Below, piece after piece: positions 25,398 to 33,533 of a stretch of DNA of 64,000 bases. The stretch spans positions 62,001-126,000 of the forward strand of contig JBGAGE010000011.1 in the NCBI GenBank assembly GCA_044226865.1, in the 5' to 3' direction. A model generated the notes under the pieces. The model did not search any database and had not been told where the DNA came from. It worked only from the letters and a program-made list of their open reading frames with translations. The position numbers and the translations under genes were made by a program. This DNA is from TMP-86 sp044226865 (GTDB taxonomy: Bacteria; Pseudomonadota; Gammaproteobacteria; Steroidobacterales; Steroidobacteraceae). Every line of letters begins with the position of its first letter. The stretch's first letter is position 1.

Positions 25398-26284
25398 TCA
25401 ACCTGCGTTCCTTCCTGTTCATTCCCGGGGACAGCGAGAAGAAGCTCGGCAAGGCTGACGGCGCCGGCGCCGATGCGCTGATCCTGGATTTGGAAGATGC
25501 CGTATCGCCGGCCAACAAACCATTGGCACGCCGGCTGGTGCCGGAATTCATCGGCCAGCGGCCGCGCGGATCGCGCAAGTCTCAGTTGTGGGTGCGCATC
25601 AATCCACTGGACTCCGGGCTTGCGCTTGCGGATCTGGCTGCCGTGGTTGCAGCCGGTCCCGATGGTCTCATGCTGCCCAAGGCCAACTCACCGGCCGACG
25701 TGTTGCAATTGTCGCACTATCTGGATGCGCTGGAAGCGCAGAGCGGCGTTGCGGCCCAGTCCATCAAGATTCTGCCCGTGGCGACCGAGACCGCCATCTC
25801 CCCGTTTCGGCTGGGCGATTACGCCACCGCGGGCCTGACACGGTTGCTCGGCATTACCTGGGGCGCGGAAGATCTGTCCGCGGCCATCGGCGCCAGCACC
25901 AACCTGGACGGCAACGGCCAATGGGCGCTGACCTACCGCATGGTGCGCTCGCTGTGTCTGCTGGCCGCGCGCGCATCCGGCGTGCAGGCCATCGACACGC
26001 TGTTCGTGGATTTCAAGGATGAGGCCGGGTTGCGCGCATCCTCACGCGCCTCGCGCGCCGAAGGTTTCACCGGCCGCATCGCCATCCACCCGGCGCAGGT
26101 GGCCGCCATCAACGAGAGCTACATGCCCTCGCGCGAGGAGATTGCGCATGCGCGGCGGGTGGTCGAGGCATTCGACGCAGCGCCCGGCGCCGGCACCGTG
26201 GGCCTGGATGGCAAGATGATCGACATTCCGCACCTGAAGCAGGCACAGGGTGTGCTGGCGCAGGCGGCCGCGTACGGCGTGTGA
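25394..26284 (+). CDS. CitE-like CoA ester lyase
   Basis: 296 residues, HpcH/HpaI aldolase superfamily. Motifs are RSFLFIPGDSEKKLGKA, LILDLEDAVSPANKP (metal and acid residues), LMLPKANS, the Glu of VATETA, and GRIAIHPAQVAAINE near the end. Such proteins cleave malyl-, beta-methylmalyl- or citramalyl-CoA into glyoxylate or pyruvate and an acyl-CoA. ATGA overlap with the MaoC gene shows coupling. Exact substrate unknown. Confidence 0.88.
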   Translation: MINLRSFLFIPGDSEKKLGKADGAGADALILDLEDAVSPANKPLARRLVPEFIGQRPRGSRKSQLWVRINPLDSGLALADLAAVVAAGPDGLMLPKANSPADVLQLSHYLDALEAQSGVAAQSIKILPVATETAISPFRLGDYATAGLTRLLGITWGAEDLSAAIGASTNLDGNGQWALTYRMVRSLCLLAARASGVQAIDTLFVDFKDEAGLRASSRASRAEGFTGRIAIHPAQVAAINESYMPSREEIAHARRVVEAFDAAPGAGTVGLDGKMIDIPHLKQAQGVLAQAAAYGV

Positions 26285-26309
26285 ATCGCTGTTGAGGCGG
26301 GGATGAAAT

Positions 26310-26329
26310 GGCGGGGGCTCGAACCCGCC
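26310..26329. terminator. Hairpin between convergent genes
   Basis: GGCGGG (26310-26315) pairs with CCCGCC (26324-26329) over eight bases in the 64-base gap between the CitE-like gene and the convergent phosphatase fusion. There is no T-run, so it may be a weak bidirectional terminator. The loop looks tRNA-like but the arm does not fold as one (see rejected items). Confidence 0.3.
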
Positions 26330-26348
26330 GTGCATCAGGCGCCGACGG

Positions 26349-27743
26349 TTATTCCAGCAACTCGCGCCGGATGCGCTCTCGCATGGCGGCATCCACGCCC
26401 AGTTGTTGCTCGAGGTACGCCTCGACGCTGCCGTGCCGTTGCAAGACGGTATCGAACATGGCTTCGATGTAGCCGGTCTCGGCGCGCATCATCGGTTCCC
26501 AGATGGCCGGGTCGACCGAGGCGAAGCGGCTAGAGGTGGGATCGCTGATCACCAGGCGGCAGCCGCGCTCGAAGAACCGTTCCGTCAGCAGGTAATCCTC
26601 GATCACCTTGTCGCGCGGCACGCCCAGCAGCGTCAACAACAACGCGGCGGCGATGCCGGTGCGATCCTTGCCGGCCGAGCAATGGAAGATCAGCGGCAGG
26701 TCGCCGGCGGCGATGCGGCGGAAGACCTCGCGGTAGGAATCGGCCTGTTCGTAGGGGAGGTGACGATAGGCGGCGATCATGCGCTCGCGCATGGCCGCAG
26801 CCGAGGCTTCCGGATGCGTGATGGCCGCCACCAGTTCGCCCACGCTGCTTTCGTGATCCCGGGACCAGTGATCCACCGCATGGGATTCCGACCAGCGCGT
26901 GGGGCGCACCTTGCGCTCCTTGGAGGAGCGGAAATCGCAGATCACCTTGATGCCCAAGGAGGCCATGTAGTGCTGATCGGCGTCGGTCAACATCGCCATG
27001 GTGCCGGAGCGGTACACGCGCCCCCACCGTACGCGCAGTCCGTTGGCATTGCGGTAGCCGCCGATGTCGCGGAAATTGTGTCCGCCTTCCAGCTGCGCGA
27101 CCCGGCGCTGTTCGGAATCGACGGTCTTGCAGATGTCCTCCACAAACGGCGCGACACTGGCGAGCGACTCCGCCGACAGTCCGTAGGCTGGCAGCGGCAG
27201 GCCGAGAAAATGCCGCCACGGTGCGCCGCTGCGCATCAGGTAGCTGATGGTCTGCACCAGGCTGCCGGCCTGGCTGCCCGGATGGGTGAACGCCTGCGCG
27301 CCAAGGAAATGTCCGCGTGCCGCCTCGCCCAGACTGCGTACGCGGGCGGCGTTCTTCTCCCACAAGCGCCGGCAGATAACCAGCACCGCAAAAGGCTTGC
27401 CGGCGAGCAGCCGGATGCCGGCCTCACTTTTCAGGAACGATTGGATCGGGACACTGGGACTGTCCTGCCAGGTGTTGCTGAAGATCAGCACCAGGTCGGG
27501 GTCTTCATCCAGCGCCGCAGCGGGCTCGCAGGAAACAGGAAAGTCGACGCCGTTGGCGGCGCACTCCGTCCACTTCTTCACCTGGCGAGGGGACAAGGGC
27601 CGTCGTAGGCGTTCCCCGGCGTCGGCAAAGTCCACGCGACACAGCACGGCTTCGTGTCCGGCGCGCCGGCAGGCCTGCTCGGCCTCGCGTACGGCGCGTT
27701 CGGCTTGTTGAGTGAAGGAATAGTAAAGGAGTAGAACTTTCAT
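26349..27743 (-). CDS. Flavodoxin-like domain fused to a tyrosine phosphatase
   Basis: 464 residues. Residues 1-180 look like a flavodoxin/NADPH-quinone reductase fold: MKVLLLYYSFTQQAER resembles a flavin phosphate loop, LVLIFSNTWQ and FAVLVICRRLW are later strands. Residues 215-464 are a bacterial Y_phosphatase3-type protein tyrosine phosphatase: NFRDIGGYRN (223-232), then HCSAGKDRTG (354-363) with nucleophile Cys355 and Arg361. Such phosphatases dephosphorylate protein or small-molecule phosphates. The fusion is unusual, and the gene sits among catabolic genes that also encode three APH-type kinases, so a metabolite phosphate may be the target (inference). Its own promoter region is unremarkable. 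Confidence 0.75.
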   Translation of the reverse strand: MKVLLLYYSFTQQAERAVREAEQACRRAGHEAVLCRVDFADAGERLRRPLSPRQVKKWTECAANGVDFPVSCEPAAALDEDPDLVLIFSNTWQDSPSVPIQSFLKSEAGIRLLAGKPFAVLVICRRLWEKNAARVRSLGEAARGHFLGAQAFTHPGSQAGSLVQTISYLMRSGAPWRHFLGLPLPAYGLSAESLASVAPFVEDICKTVDSEQRRVAQLEGGHNFRDIGGYRNANGLRVRWGRVYRSGTMAMLTDADQHYMASLGIKVICDFRSSKERKVRPTRWSESHAVDHWSRDHESSVGELVAAITHPEASAAAMRERMIAAYRHLPYEQADSYREVFRRIAAGDLPLIFHCSAGKDRTGIAAALLLTLLGVPRDKVIEDYLLTERFFERGCRLVISDPTSSRFASVDPAIWEPMMRAETGYIEAMFDTVLQRHGSVEAYLEQQLGVDAAMRERIRRELLE

Positions 27744-27893
27744 GTATCGCCGGCAGCCATCGGAATGTCAGTGGGCGAGGATGATACGCGAGGTTTCAAT
27801 CGCGGTCCGCGCCCATCCTCTGCTGACGCAAAGGCGCATCAGGGAGGACAATGCGTACGTCATGCGGCCGCGACGTGGCGTCCAGCCGCGCCG

Positions 27894-29174
27894 TCAGCGG
27901 ATGAACCTCAGCGGCAAGGTCTTCAGCGCGCGCATGGCGAACACCGGCATGTAATGAATGGAGTCGGCAGGGGCGGCCAATTCGATGCGCTGGAACTCCC
28001 GCAACCAGGATTCCACCGAGAAATTCAATTCCATCCGGGCAAGTTGGTTGCCTGCGCACAGCCGCGCGCCATAGCCGAAGGTGGTGTGGGCGCGGGGGTT
28101 CTGCCGCCCCAGGTCGATTTGTTCGGCATTGGTCCAGAAGGCCTCGTCCACGCCGCCCGACCCCCACAGGATGAACAGGTTGGCGCCCTTTGTCACCGGC
28201 GTGCCGCCGATTTCCGTGTCCGCCAGCACCGTGCGGACGGTCGTGTTGGCGGGAGCCGCCGTGCGCAGCACTTCTTCGACGAACTTGACGACTTTGTCCG
28301 GCTCCTTCTTCAGCCGGGCGAAGATCTCCGGGTGCCGGGCCAGTTCATAGGCGCAGGATCCGAGCGCATTGCGCGTGGTTTCATTGCCCGCCACCACGAC
28401 GATGAACGCCATCGACAAGGCTTCCCCGAGCGTGAGCAACTGGCCTTCGGCTCCCTTGGCATTCGCGAGGGTGCTGAGAAAGTCGTCGCTGGGATGGTCG
28501 CGGCGTTCCAAAATGTGCTTGACGAGGTACTGCTGTCCTTCACGGGACAATTCCGCATGCTTGACGGCCTCCGCCAGGGGAGTCGTCGGGTCCACCAGCC
28601 GCATGTGAGCGTCGGTGAATCGCACCAGGAAATCGGCGTCGCTGCGCGGCAGTTCCAGCAAATCGCAGATCACCCACAATGGCAGCGGTATGGCGAAGGA
28701 CTGGACGAAATCCTGCACGTCGCCGGAGGTGAAGCCGGCCAGCAACTCGTCAATCGCGCCTTGCACCCTTGGCCCCATGGCCGTGATGCGCTCCCGCGAC
28801 AGGGCTTGGGTGGCAATGGCGCGATATTGCGAATGCACCGGAGGGTCGGAAGTCTGCAACGTGTGCGCCATCTTGTAGCCGCCATCGGCAAACACGGCCT
28901 CGAGCTCAGGCTGGAAATCCGCCCAGCGCCAGACGCTGGGGTTGGGCCGGCCGGAGAAGATGTCGGTGCGGCGGCACACGTCCTCGATGTCCCGCTTGCG
29001 CGTCACGCAATACGTGGGCACGTCCACCCCCGGGATGTCGATCTTGTGCACCGGAGACTCGCGCCGCATGGCCGCCCACCAGGCGTGCGGACAGGAGAGC
29101 ACCTGGGGGTCGAGCGGGTTGAAATCGGCGAGTGAATTCAATTGGCACCTGGAAGGGCGACCGGACGCGACCAT
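27894..29174 (-). CDS. Cytochrome P450
   Basis: About 426 residues. I-helix motif VVVAGNETTRNAL, ExxR in EEVLR, heme loop FGYGARLCAGNQLARMEL with the Cys as iron ligand about 53 residues from the end. The start at 29174 is preferred; the in-frame ATG at 29192 overlaps the palindrome 29191-29205 and has no ribosome site. It would oxidise a hydrophobic substrate with an external ferredoxin. Divergent from the SnoaL-like gene at 29308. Between it and the phosphatase fusion (27744-27893) nothing was seen. Confidence 0.92.
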   Translation of the reverse strand: MVASGRPSRCQLNSLADFNPLDPQVLSCPHAWWAAMRRESPVHKIDIPGVDVPTYCVTRKRDIEDVCRRTDIFSGRPNPSVWRWADFQPELEAVFADGGYKMAHTLQTSDPPVHSQYRAIATQALSRERITAMGPRVQGAIDELLAGFTSGDVQDFVQSFAIPLPLWVICDLLELPRSDADFLVRFTDAHMRLVDPTTPLAEAVKHAELSREGQQYLVKHILERRDHPSDDFLSTLANAKGAEGQLLTLGEALSMAFIVVVAGNETTRNALGSCAYELARHPEIFARLKKEPDKVVKFVEEVLRTAAPANTTVRTVLADTEIGGTPVTKGANLFILWGSGGVDEAFWTNAEQIDLGRQNPRAHTTFGYGARLCAGNQLARMELNFSVESWLREFQRIELAAPADSIHYMPVFAMRALKTLPLRFIR

Positions 29175-29190
29175 AACATCAACCTGGCGC

Positions 29191-29205
29191 ATGGTAAACT
29201 ACCAT
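29191..29205. promoter_or_regulatory. 15-bp palindrome ATGGTA-AAC-TACCAT
   Basis: Perfect 6-bp inverted arms around three bases, immediately upstream of the P450 start and followed by a TACCATACTAA. This is the cleanest example of the island's shared half-site (TACCAT), also present as ACCATA/TATGGT upstream of marR. Probable operator overlapping the P450 promoter or leader. Confidence 0.55.
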
Positions 29206-29307
29206 ACTAATAACGCCGGCCATGCGTTGACCGTTCCGCAGTACGCGGGTACCGTGACGATGGCCGTGCCGCGACGGGCGCGAACATGAAATGAATCGGG
29301 GGGCGCG

Positions 29308-30063
29308 ATGGCGACGAATGCATCCAAGCTGCTGGAGTTGTGCAACGACCGGCAGGAGATCCAGAACGTTCTCGGCCTGTATTGCCGCGCGATCGACCGG
29401 TTGGACGTCGAACTTCTGAAGTCCATCTATCACCCCGACGGCACGGACCACCACGGACCGTACGCGGCTTCCGCGCACGACTTCGCCGACATCATCATGG
29501 CGCGCCTGCGGGAGATCGTGATCTATGGTTTTCACACGGTCACCCATTCGGTCATCGAGGTGCATGGGCGCTTCGCGGAAGCCGAGAGCTATTACTACGG
29601 CTATCACAAGATCGCCCCGGGTTACGCTGCCATCGAAAATTTCTTCGGCAAGAAATATGCCGATGAGCAGGTTCGCAACGGCAAGATCGGACAGGCCCAC
29701 GAGTATCTGTGCGCCGGCCGCTATCTGGACGTGCTCGAGAAGCGCAAGGGACAGTGGAAGATCCTGCACCGCGACATCACCAACGAGTGGGGCCAGTGCC
29801 AGCCCATCAACCTGAGTGACGAAGGCGAGCCGGGACGCTTCGTGTTGCCGGGTTCGCGCGATCGCCAGGACCCGGTGTACGCCTTGCTCGCCAAGATCCA
29901 GAAGGCCGCCGGCAAGACTGTAGCGGGGGATAAATCCCGCAAGCCAACGCGCGCCCGGGCGAACGCCAAGGCGAACGCCAAGGCGAACGCCAAGGCGAAC
30001 GCCAAGGCGCCCGCCAAGGCTCGGGCTACCAAGGTCAAAGGCCGCAAGCAGTCCCGCCGCTAG
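29308..30063 (+). CDS. SnoaL-like (NTF2-fold) protein with Ala-Lys-rich tail
   Basis: 251 residues. The first 170 form an NTF2-like/SnoaL fold of the kind seen in gamma-HCH dehydrochlorinase and polyketide cyclases: QEIQNVLGLYCRAIDRLDVE, IYHPDGTDHHGPY (candidate Asp-His pair), TVTHSVIEVHG, and WKILHRDITNEW. Such proteins catalyse isomerisation, cyclisation, hydration or elimination. Residues 205-251 are a basic, low-complexity tail coded by a 12-bp tandem repeat (29959-30018). First gene of a run with a Gfo/Idh oxidoreductase, molybdoenzyme and Old Yellow Enzyme. The tail is atypical for the family. Confidence 0.75.
   Translation: MATNASKLLELCNDRQEIQNVLGLYCRAIDRLDVELLKSIYHPDGTDHHGPYAASAHDFADIIMARLREIVIYGFHTVTHSVIEVHGRFAEAESYYYGYHKIAPGYAAIENFFGKKYADEQVRNGKIGQAHEYLCAGRYLDVLEKRKGQWKILHRDITNEWGQCQPINLSDEGEPGRFVLPGSRDRQDPVYALLAKIQKAAGKTVAGDKSRKPTRARANAKANAKANAKANAKAPAKARATKVKGRKQSRR
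29959..30018. repeat. 12-bp tandem repeat (GCGAACGCCAAG, 5 copies)
   Basis: Four exact copies of GCGAACGCCAAG (29959-30006) and a fifth with two changes (30007-30018), in frame, encoding Ala-Asn-Ala-Lys units in the tail of the SnoaL-like protein. Copy number may vary by slippage between strains. Confidence 0.95.
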
Positions 30064-30104
30064 CGGCATCGATCCCGACCCATTCAATCATTGACGAGGC
30101 AGGC

Positions 30105-31208
30105 ATGAGCAAGAACAAGATCGGCGTCGGCATCATTGGCGTGCAACCCGGGCGCAGCTTTGCAGCGATTGCGCACATTCCTGCATTGAAGGCGCTGCCG
30201 CAGTACGAGATCGCGGCCATCAGCACCACCCGGCGGGAGAGCGCGCAGGCCGCGGCGAAGGAATACGGCATTCCCCGCTTCTATGACAATCACCGTGATC
30301 TGGTGAATGATCCAGGCGTCGACGTCGTGGCTGTCACGGTCAAGGTGCCGCATCACCTGGAACTGGTGATGGCGGCGCTGCAAGCGGGCAAGGCCGTGTA
30401 TTGCGAATGGCCGCTGGGCAATGGCCTGGCGGAGGCTAGGCAGATGGCGGATCTTGCGCGCAGCAAGAAACTGCACACGGCGGTCGGCCTCCAGGCGAGG
30501 GCGGCGCCCGCCATCAACTTCGTGCGCGACCTGGTGGCGCAAGGGTATGTGGGCGAGGTGCTGTCGACCACGCTCATCGGCACGGGCATGAACTGGGGAC
30601 CGTACGTGGACGCCCCAAATGCCTACACCTTCGATGCGCGCAACGGCGCCACTATGCTGAGCATCCCCGTCGGTCACACGCTCGATGCGTTGTGCTACGC
30701 GCTGGGCGAAGTGGGCGAGGTATCGGCGACCTGCGCGCAGCGCCGCACCACGGCCATCCAGGTGGAGACCGGCGCCACGCTGCCGATGACGGCCAAGGAC
30801 CAGATCGCGGTCAGCGGCCTGCTGCAGAACGGCGCCGTGCTGAGTCTGCATTATCGCGGCGGCATGAGCCGAGGCACGGGCCTGCTGTGGGAGATCAACG
30901 GCACCGAGGGCGACCTGCAGGTCACGTCCATCGGCGGTCACGCGCAGTTGTTCGATCTGGCCGTCCGAGGGGGCAAGGGCCAGGAACAAGCGACGCAGCC
31001 TATGGAAATCCCGTCCAAGTATCATTGGGCGCCGCCTGGTGCGACGGGCTTCGCCCTTAACGTGGCGCAGGCCTACATGCGATTTGCGGACGATATGCGT
31101 GACGGCACGCATACCTGCCCGACCTTCGACGACGCGGTCACCCGTCATAAGGTCATCGACGCCATTGCGGCGTCGGCGGATTCCGGACGGCGCGTGGTCA
31201 TTTCCTGA
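30105..31208 (+). CDS. Gfo/Idh/MocA-family oxidoreductase
   Basis: 367 residues. N-terminal Rossmann fold IGVGIIGVQPGRSFAA, then CEWPLGNGLAEA in place of the usual EKP motif (Trp for Lys), and a C-terminal alpha/beta domain. The family uses NAD(P) to oxidise or reduce sugars and cyclic alcohols. The EKP-to-EWP change removes the lysine normally near the nicotinamide, so catalysis may differ, as in Gal80-type non-enzymatic members. It follows the SnoaL-like gene by 41 bases and precedes the molybdoenzyme by about 40. Confidence 0.82.
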   Translation: MSKNKIGVGIIGVQPGRSFAAIAHIPALKALPQYEIAAISTTRRESAQAAAKEYGIPRFYDNHRDLVNDPGVDVVAVTVKVPHHLELVMAALQAGKAVYCEWPLGNGLAEARQMADLARSKKLHTAVGLQARAAPAINFVRDLVAQGYVGEVLSTTLIGTGMNWGPYVDAPNAYTFDARNGATMLSIPVGHTLDALCYALGEVGEVSATCAQRRTTAIQVETGATLPMTAKDQIAVSGLLQNGAVLSLHYRGGMSRGTGLLWEINGTEGDLQVTSIGGHAQLFDLAVRGGKGQEQATQPMEIPSKYHWAPPGATGFALNVAQAYMRFADDMRDGTHTCPTFDDAVTRHKVIDAIAASADSGRRVVIS

Positions 31209-31250
31209 TCGCTTGGGCCGCGCGCAGCGCGGTCATTCATGGGAGGACGG

Positions 31251-33533
31251 ATGACGGACCTTCGGCAACATCTCCGTTCCTGTGCGTTTTGCGAGGCCGC
31301 GTGCGGCATCATCGCCACGGCAGATCACCACGCGCGTGCCGTGACCCGGGTGCGCGGCGATCCGCAGGACCCGTTCAGCCAGGGCTTCATCTGCGCCAAG
31401 GCGCTGGCGCTGACCGAACTGCATGCCGATCCCGACCGCCTGCGCCGTCCCGTGCGCCGCCGGGGCTCGGACTTCATCGACATCGGCTGGGACGAAGCCA
31501 TCGCCGAGTCCGCCGACCGGTTGAAGGCCGTGCAGGGTGCGCACGGCCGGCACTCCGTGGCCTACTACTTCGGCAACCCCTCCGGCCACAAGGCGCCGTT
31601 CATCCTGTACGGACCGCTGCTCATGGAGGCCCTGGGCTCCATGCAGGTGTACTCGCCGGGCACGCTGGACCAGATCCCGAAGTTCGTCAGCGCCACCTTG
31701 ATGTTCGGCGGTCCGTTGATCCAAGGCATTCCCGACATCGACCGCACCTCGCATCTGATCATCATGGGCGCCAACCCCGTGGTGTCGCAGGGCAGCATGA
31801 TGGTGGCGCCGGGCATCGCCGATCGCATCAAGCAAGTACGCAAGCGGGGCGGCAAGGTGATCGTCATCGATCCGCGCCGCACCGAGACCGCCGAGATCGC
31901 GGACGAACATCATGCGATCCGCCCCGGCACGGATGCATTCCTGTTGTTCGCAATGCTCGATACCTTGTTTTCGGAAGGTCGCGTCAAGCTCGGCCGTGCC
32001 CAGGGTCTTGTGAAAGGGCTGGATGAATTAAGGGGTCTCGCCGCGGAGTTCCCGGCCGAGCGCGTCGCTAACATCACCGGCCTTGCGCCCGACACGATCC
32101 GCCGCTTGGCGCGGGAGTTTGCGGCAGCGCCCCAAGGCGTGATCCATGGCCGCACCGGAACCTGCACCCAGCGCTTCGGCAGCGTATCGGGCTGGCTCAT
32201 CGATGCGCTGATCGTGCTGACCGGCAATCTGGATCGCCCCGGCGGGGCGATGTTCACCAACGGCGGCATTCCCATGCCGCTGTTGTTCAATGAGACCTTC
32301 AAGGATGGCGTGGCGCCTCTGGGCCGCTGGCACTCGCGCGTCGGCAAGTTGCCCGAGTCCATCGGCATGCTGCCCACCGCGGCGCTGGCGGATGAAATCC
32401 TGGTGCCGGGCGAAGGGCAGGTGCGCGCGCTGGTGACCCAGGCCGGCAACATTGCGCTGTCCAATCCCAATGGCGCGAAGCTGGCGCGGGCCTTCGAATC
32501 GCTCGAGTTCATGCTGTCCTTCGACATCTACGTCAATGAGACCACGCGGCATGCCGACATCATCATCCCTGGCCCTTCGTATGCCGAGCATTCGGATTTC
32601 GCCGCGGTCACCCCTTACGAATCCTGCCGCAAATACATCAAGTGGGCGCCGCCGATCTTCGCGCCGGAGGCCGGTACGCCTCACGATTGGGAAATCTTCG
32701 CCGGCATCGCAGCCCGGCTGCAGGGCCTCAGTGTTGCAGAGCTCGAAGAGCGTTACGTGCGCCGGCTATTGGAAAAGGCGCTGGCCGAAGGCCGGCGCGA
32801 ATGCCGTGAGGTGAGCCTGGAGGCGGCGCGTGCCGCCATCGGCGAGTCGCCCGGCCCCGATCGCTTGTTCGACATCATGTTGCGCAGCGGTCCGTACGGC
32901 GATGCCTTCGGCGCGGTCGCCGATGGCTTGAACCTGGACAGGCTGCGTCAGCATCCGCATGGCCTGGACCTGGGACCGCTCACCGAGCAATTGCCCAAAG
33001 TCTTGAAGACACCCGACGGCCTGATCGATCTGACGCCGCCGCTGCTGGTGGCCGATGTGCAACGCATGCGCGAGGCGCTGGGCGAGTCACGGCCCGACGG
33101 TGCGCTGCTGATGATCGGGCGACGTCATGCGCGCTCCAAGAATGCCTGGATGCACAATGTTCGCCTGCTCACCAAGGGCAAGGATCCCTGCACGTTGCTC
33201 ATGCATCCTCGCGATGCCGCCGCGCTCGGCTTGTCGGACGGCGCTCGCGCCGCGCTCAGCACGGCCGTGGACCGGATCATCGTGCCGGTGGAGATCAGCG
33301 ATGAAGTCATGCCCGGCGTGGTGAGCCTGCCGCATGGCTGGGGTCACGGCATGCCGGGCACCCGGCAGGGAGTGGCCAATGCCCACGCGGGCGTGAACGC
33401 CAATGCCATCATCGACGAGGCGGCGTTGGACGTGCCCTCGGCGTCGACCATCTTGAATGGGGTGCCGGTGAACGTGACGAAATATGCAACGGCCGATGCA
33501 ACGACGGAAAGCGCAGCGGAGGCAGCCCTTTGA
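31251..33533 (+). CDS. Molybdopterin oxidoreductase (DMSO reductase family)
   Basis: 760 residues. The N-terminal 4Fe-4S site is CAFCEAACG with the fourth Cys in GFICAKAL, then the Mo-bis-MGD domains (IIMGANPVVSQGS, VIVIDPRRTETAEIADE, GRTGTCTQRFGSV) and the C-terminal cap with the MGD-binding LPHGWGHGMPGTRQGV. No Tat signal, so it is cytoplasmic; no small FeS or membrane subunit is adjacent. GGAGG lies four bases before the ATG at 31251. Members of this subgroup include hydroxylases and acetylene-hydratase-like enzymes. The next gene overlaps by TTGA, so an OYE-type flavoprotein is its close partner. Substrate unknown. Confidence 0.88.
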   Translation: MTDLRQHLRSCAFCEAACGIIATADHHARAVTRVRGDPQDPFSQGFICAKALALTELHADPDRLRRPVRRRGSDFIDIGWDEAIAESADRLKAVQGAHGRHSVAYYFGNPSGHKAPFILYGPLLMEALGSMQVYSPGTLDQIPKFVSATLMFGGPLIQGIPDIDRTSHLIIMGANPVVSQGSMMVAPGIADRIKQVRKRGGKVIVIDPRRTETAEIADEHHAIRPGTDAFLLFAMLDTLFSEGRVKLGRAQGLVKGLDELRGLAAEFPAERVANITGLAPDTIRRLAREFAAAPQGVIHGRTGTCTQRFGSVSGWLIDALIVLTGNLDRPGGAMFTNGGIPMPLLFNETFKDGVAPLGRWHSRVGKLPESIGMLPTAALADEILVPGEGQVRALVTQAGNIALSNPNGAKLARAFESLEFMLSFDIYVNETTRHADIIIPGPSYAEHSDFAAVTPYESCRKYIKWAPPIFAPEAGTPHDWEIFAGIAARLQGLSVAELEERYVRRLLEKALAEGRRECREVSLEAARAAIGESPGPDRLFDIMLRSGPYGDAFGAVADGLNLDRLRQHPHGLDLGPLTEQLPKVLKTPDGLIDLTPPLLVADVQRMREALGESRPDGALLMIGRRHARSKNAWMHNVRLLTKGKDPCTLLMHPRDAAALGLSDGARAALSTAVDRIIVPVEISDEVMPGVVSLPHGWGHGMPGTRQGVANAHAGVNANAIIDEAALDVPSASTILNGVPVNVTKYATADATTESAAEAAL

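Noticed and set aside
26285..26345. tRNA-like 3' end or tRNA remnant (TTCGAGC loop between G/C arms on the - strand)
   Set aside because: The stem pairs only with an eight-base loop; as a T-arm two of five pairs fail, and there is no acceptor, CCA or other tRNA arm. It is kept only as a weak hairpin.
29959..30018. Possible CRISPR-like repeat
   Set aside because: The units are 12 bp, contiguous without spacers and in frame with a coding tail.
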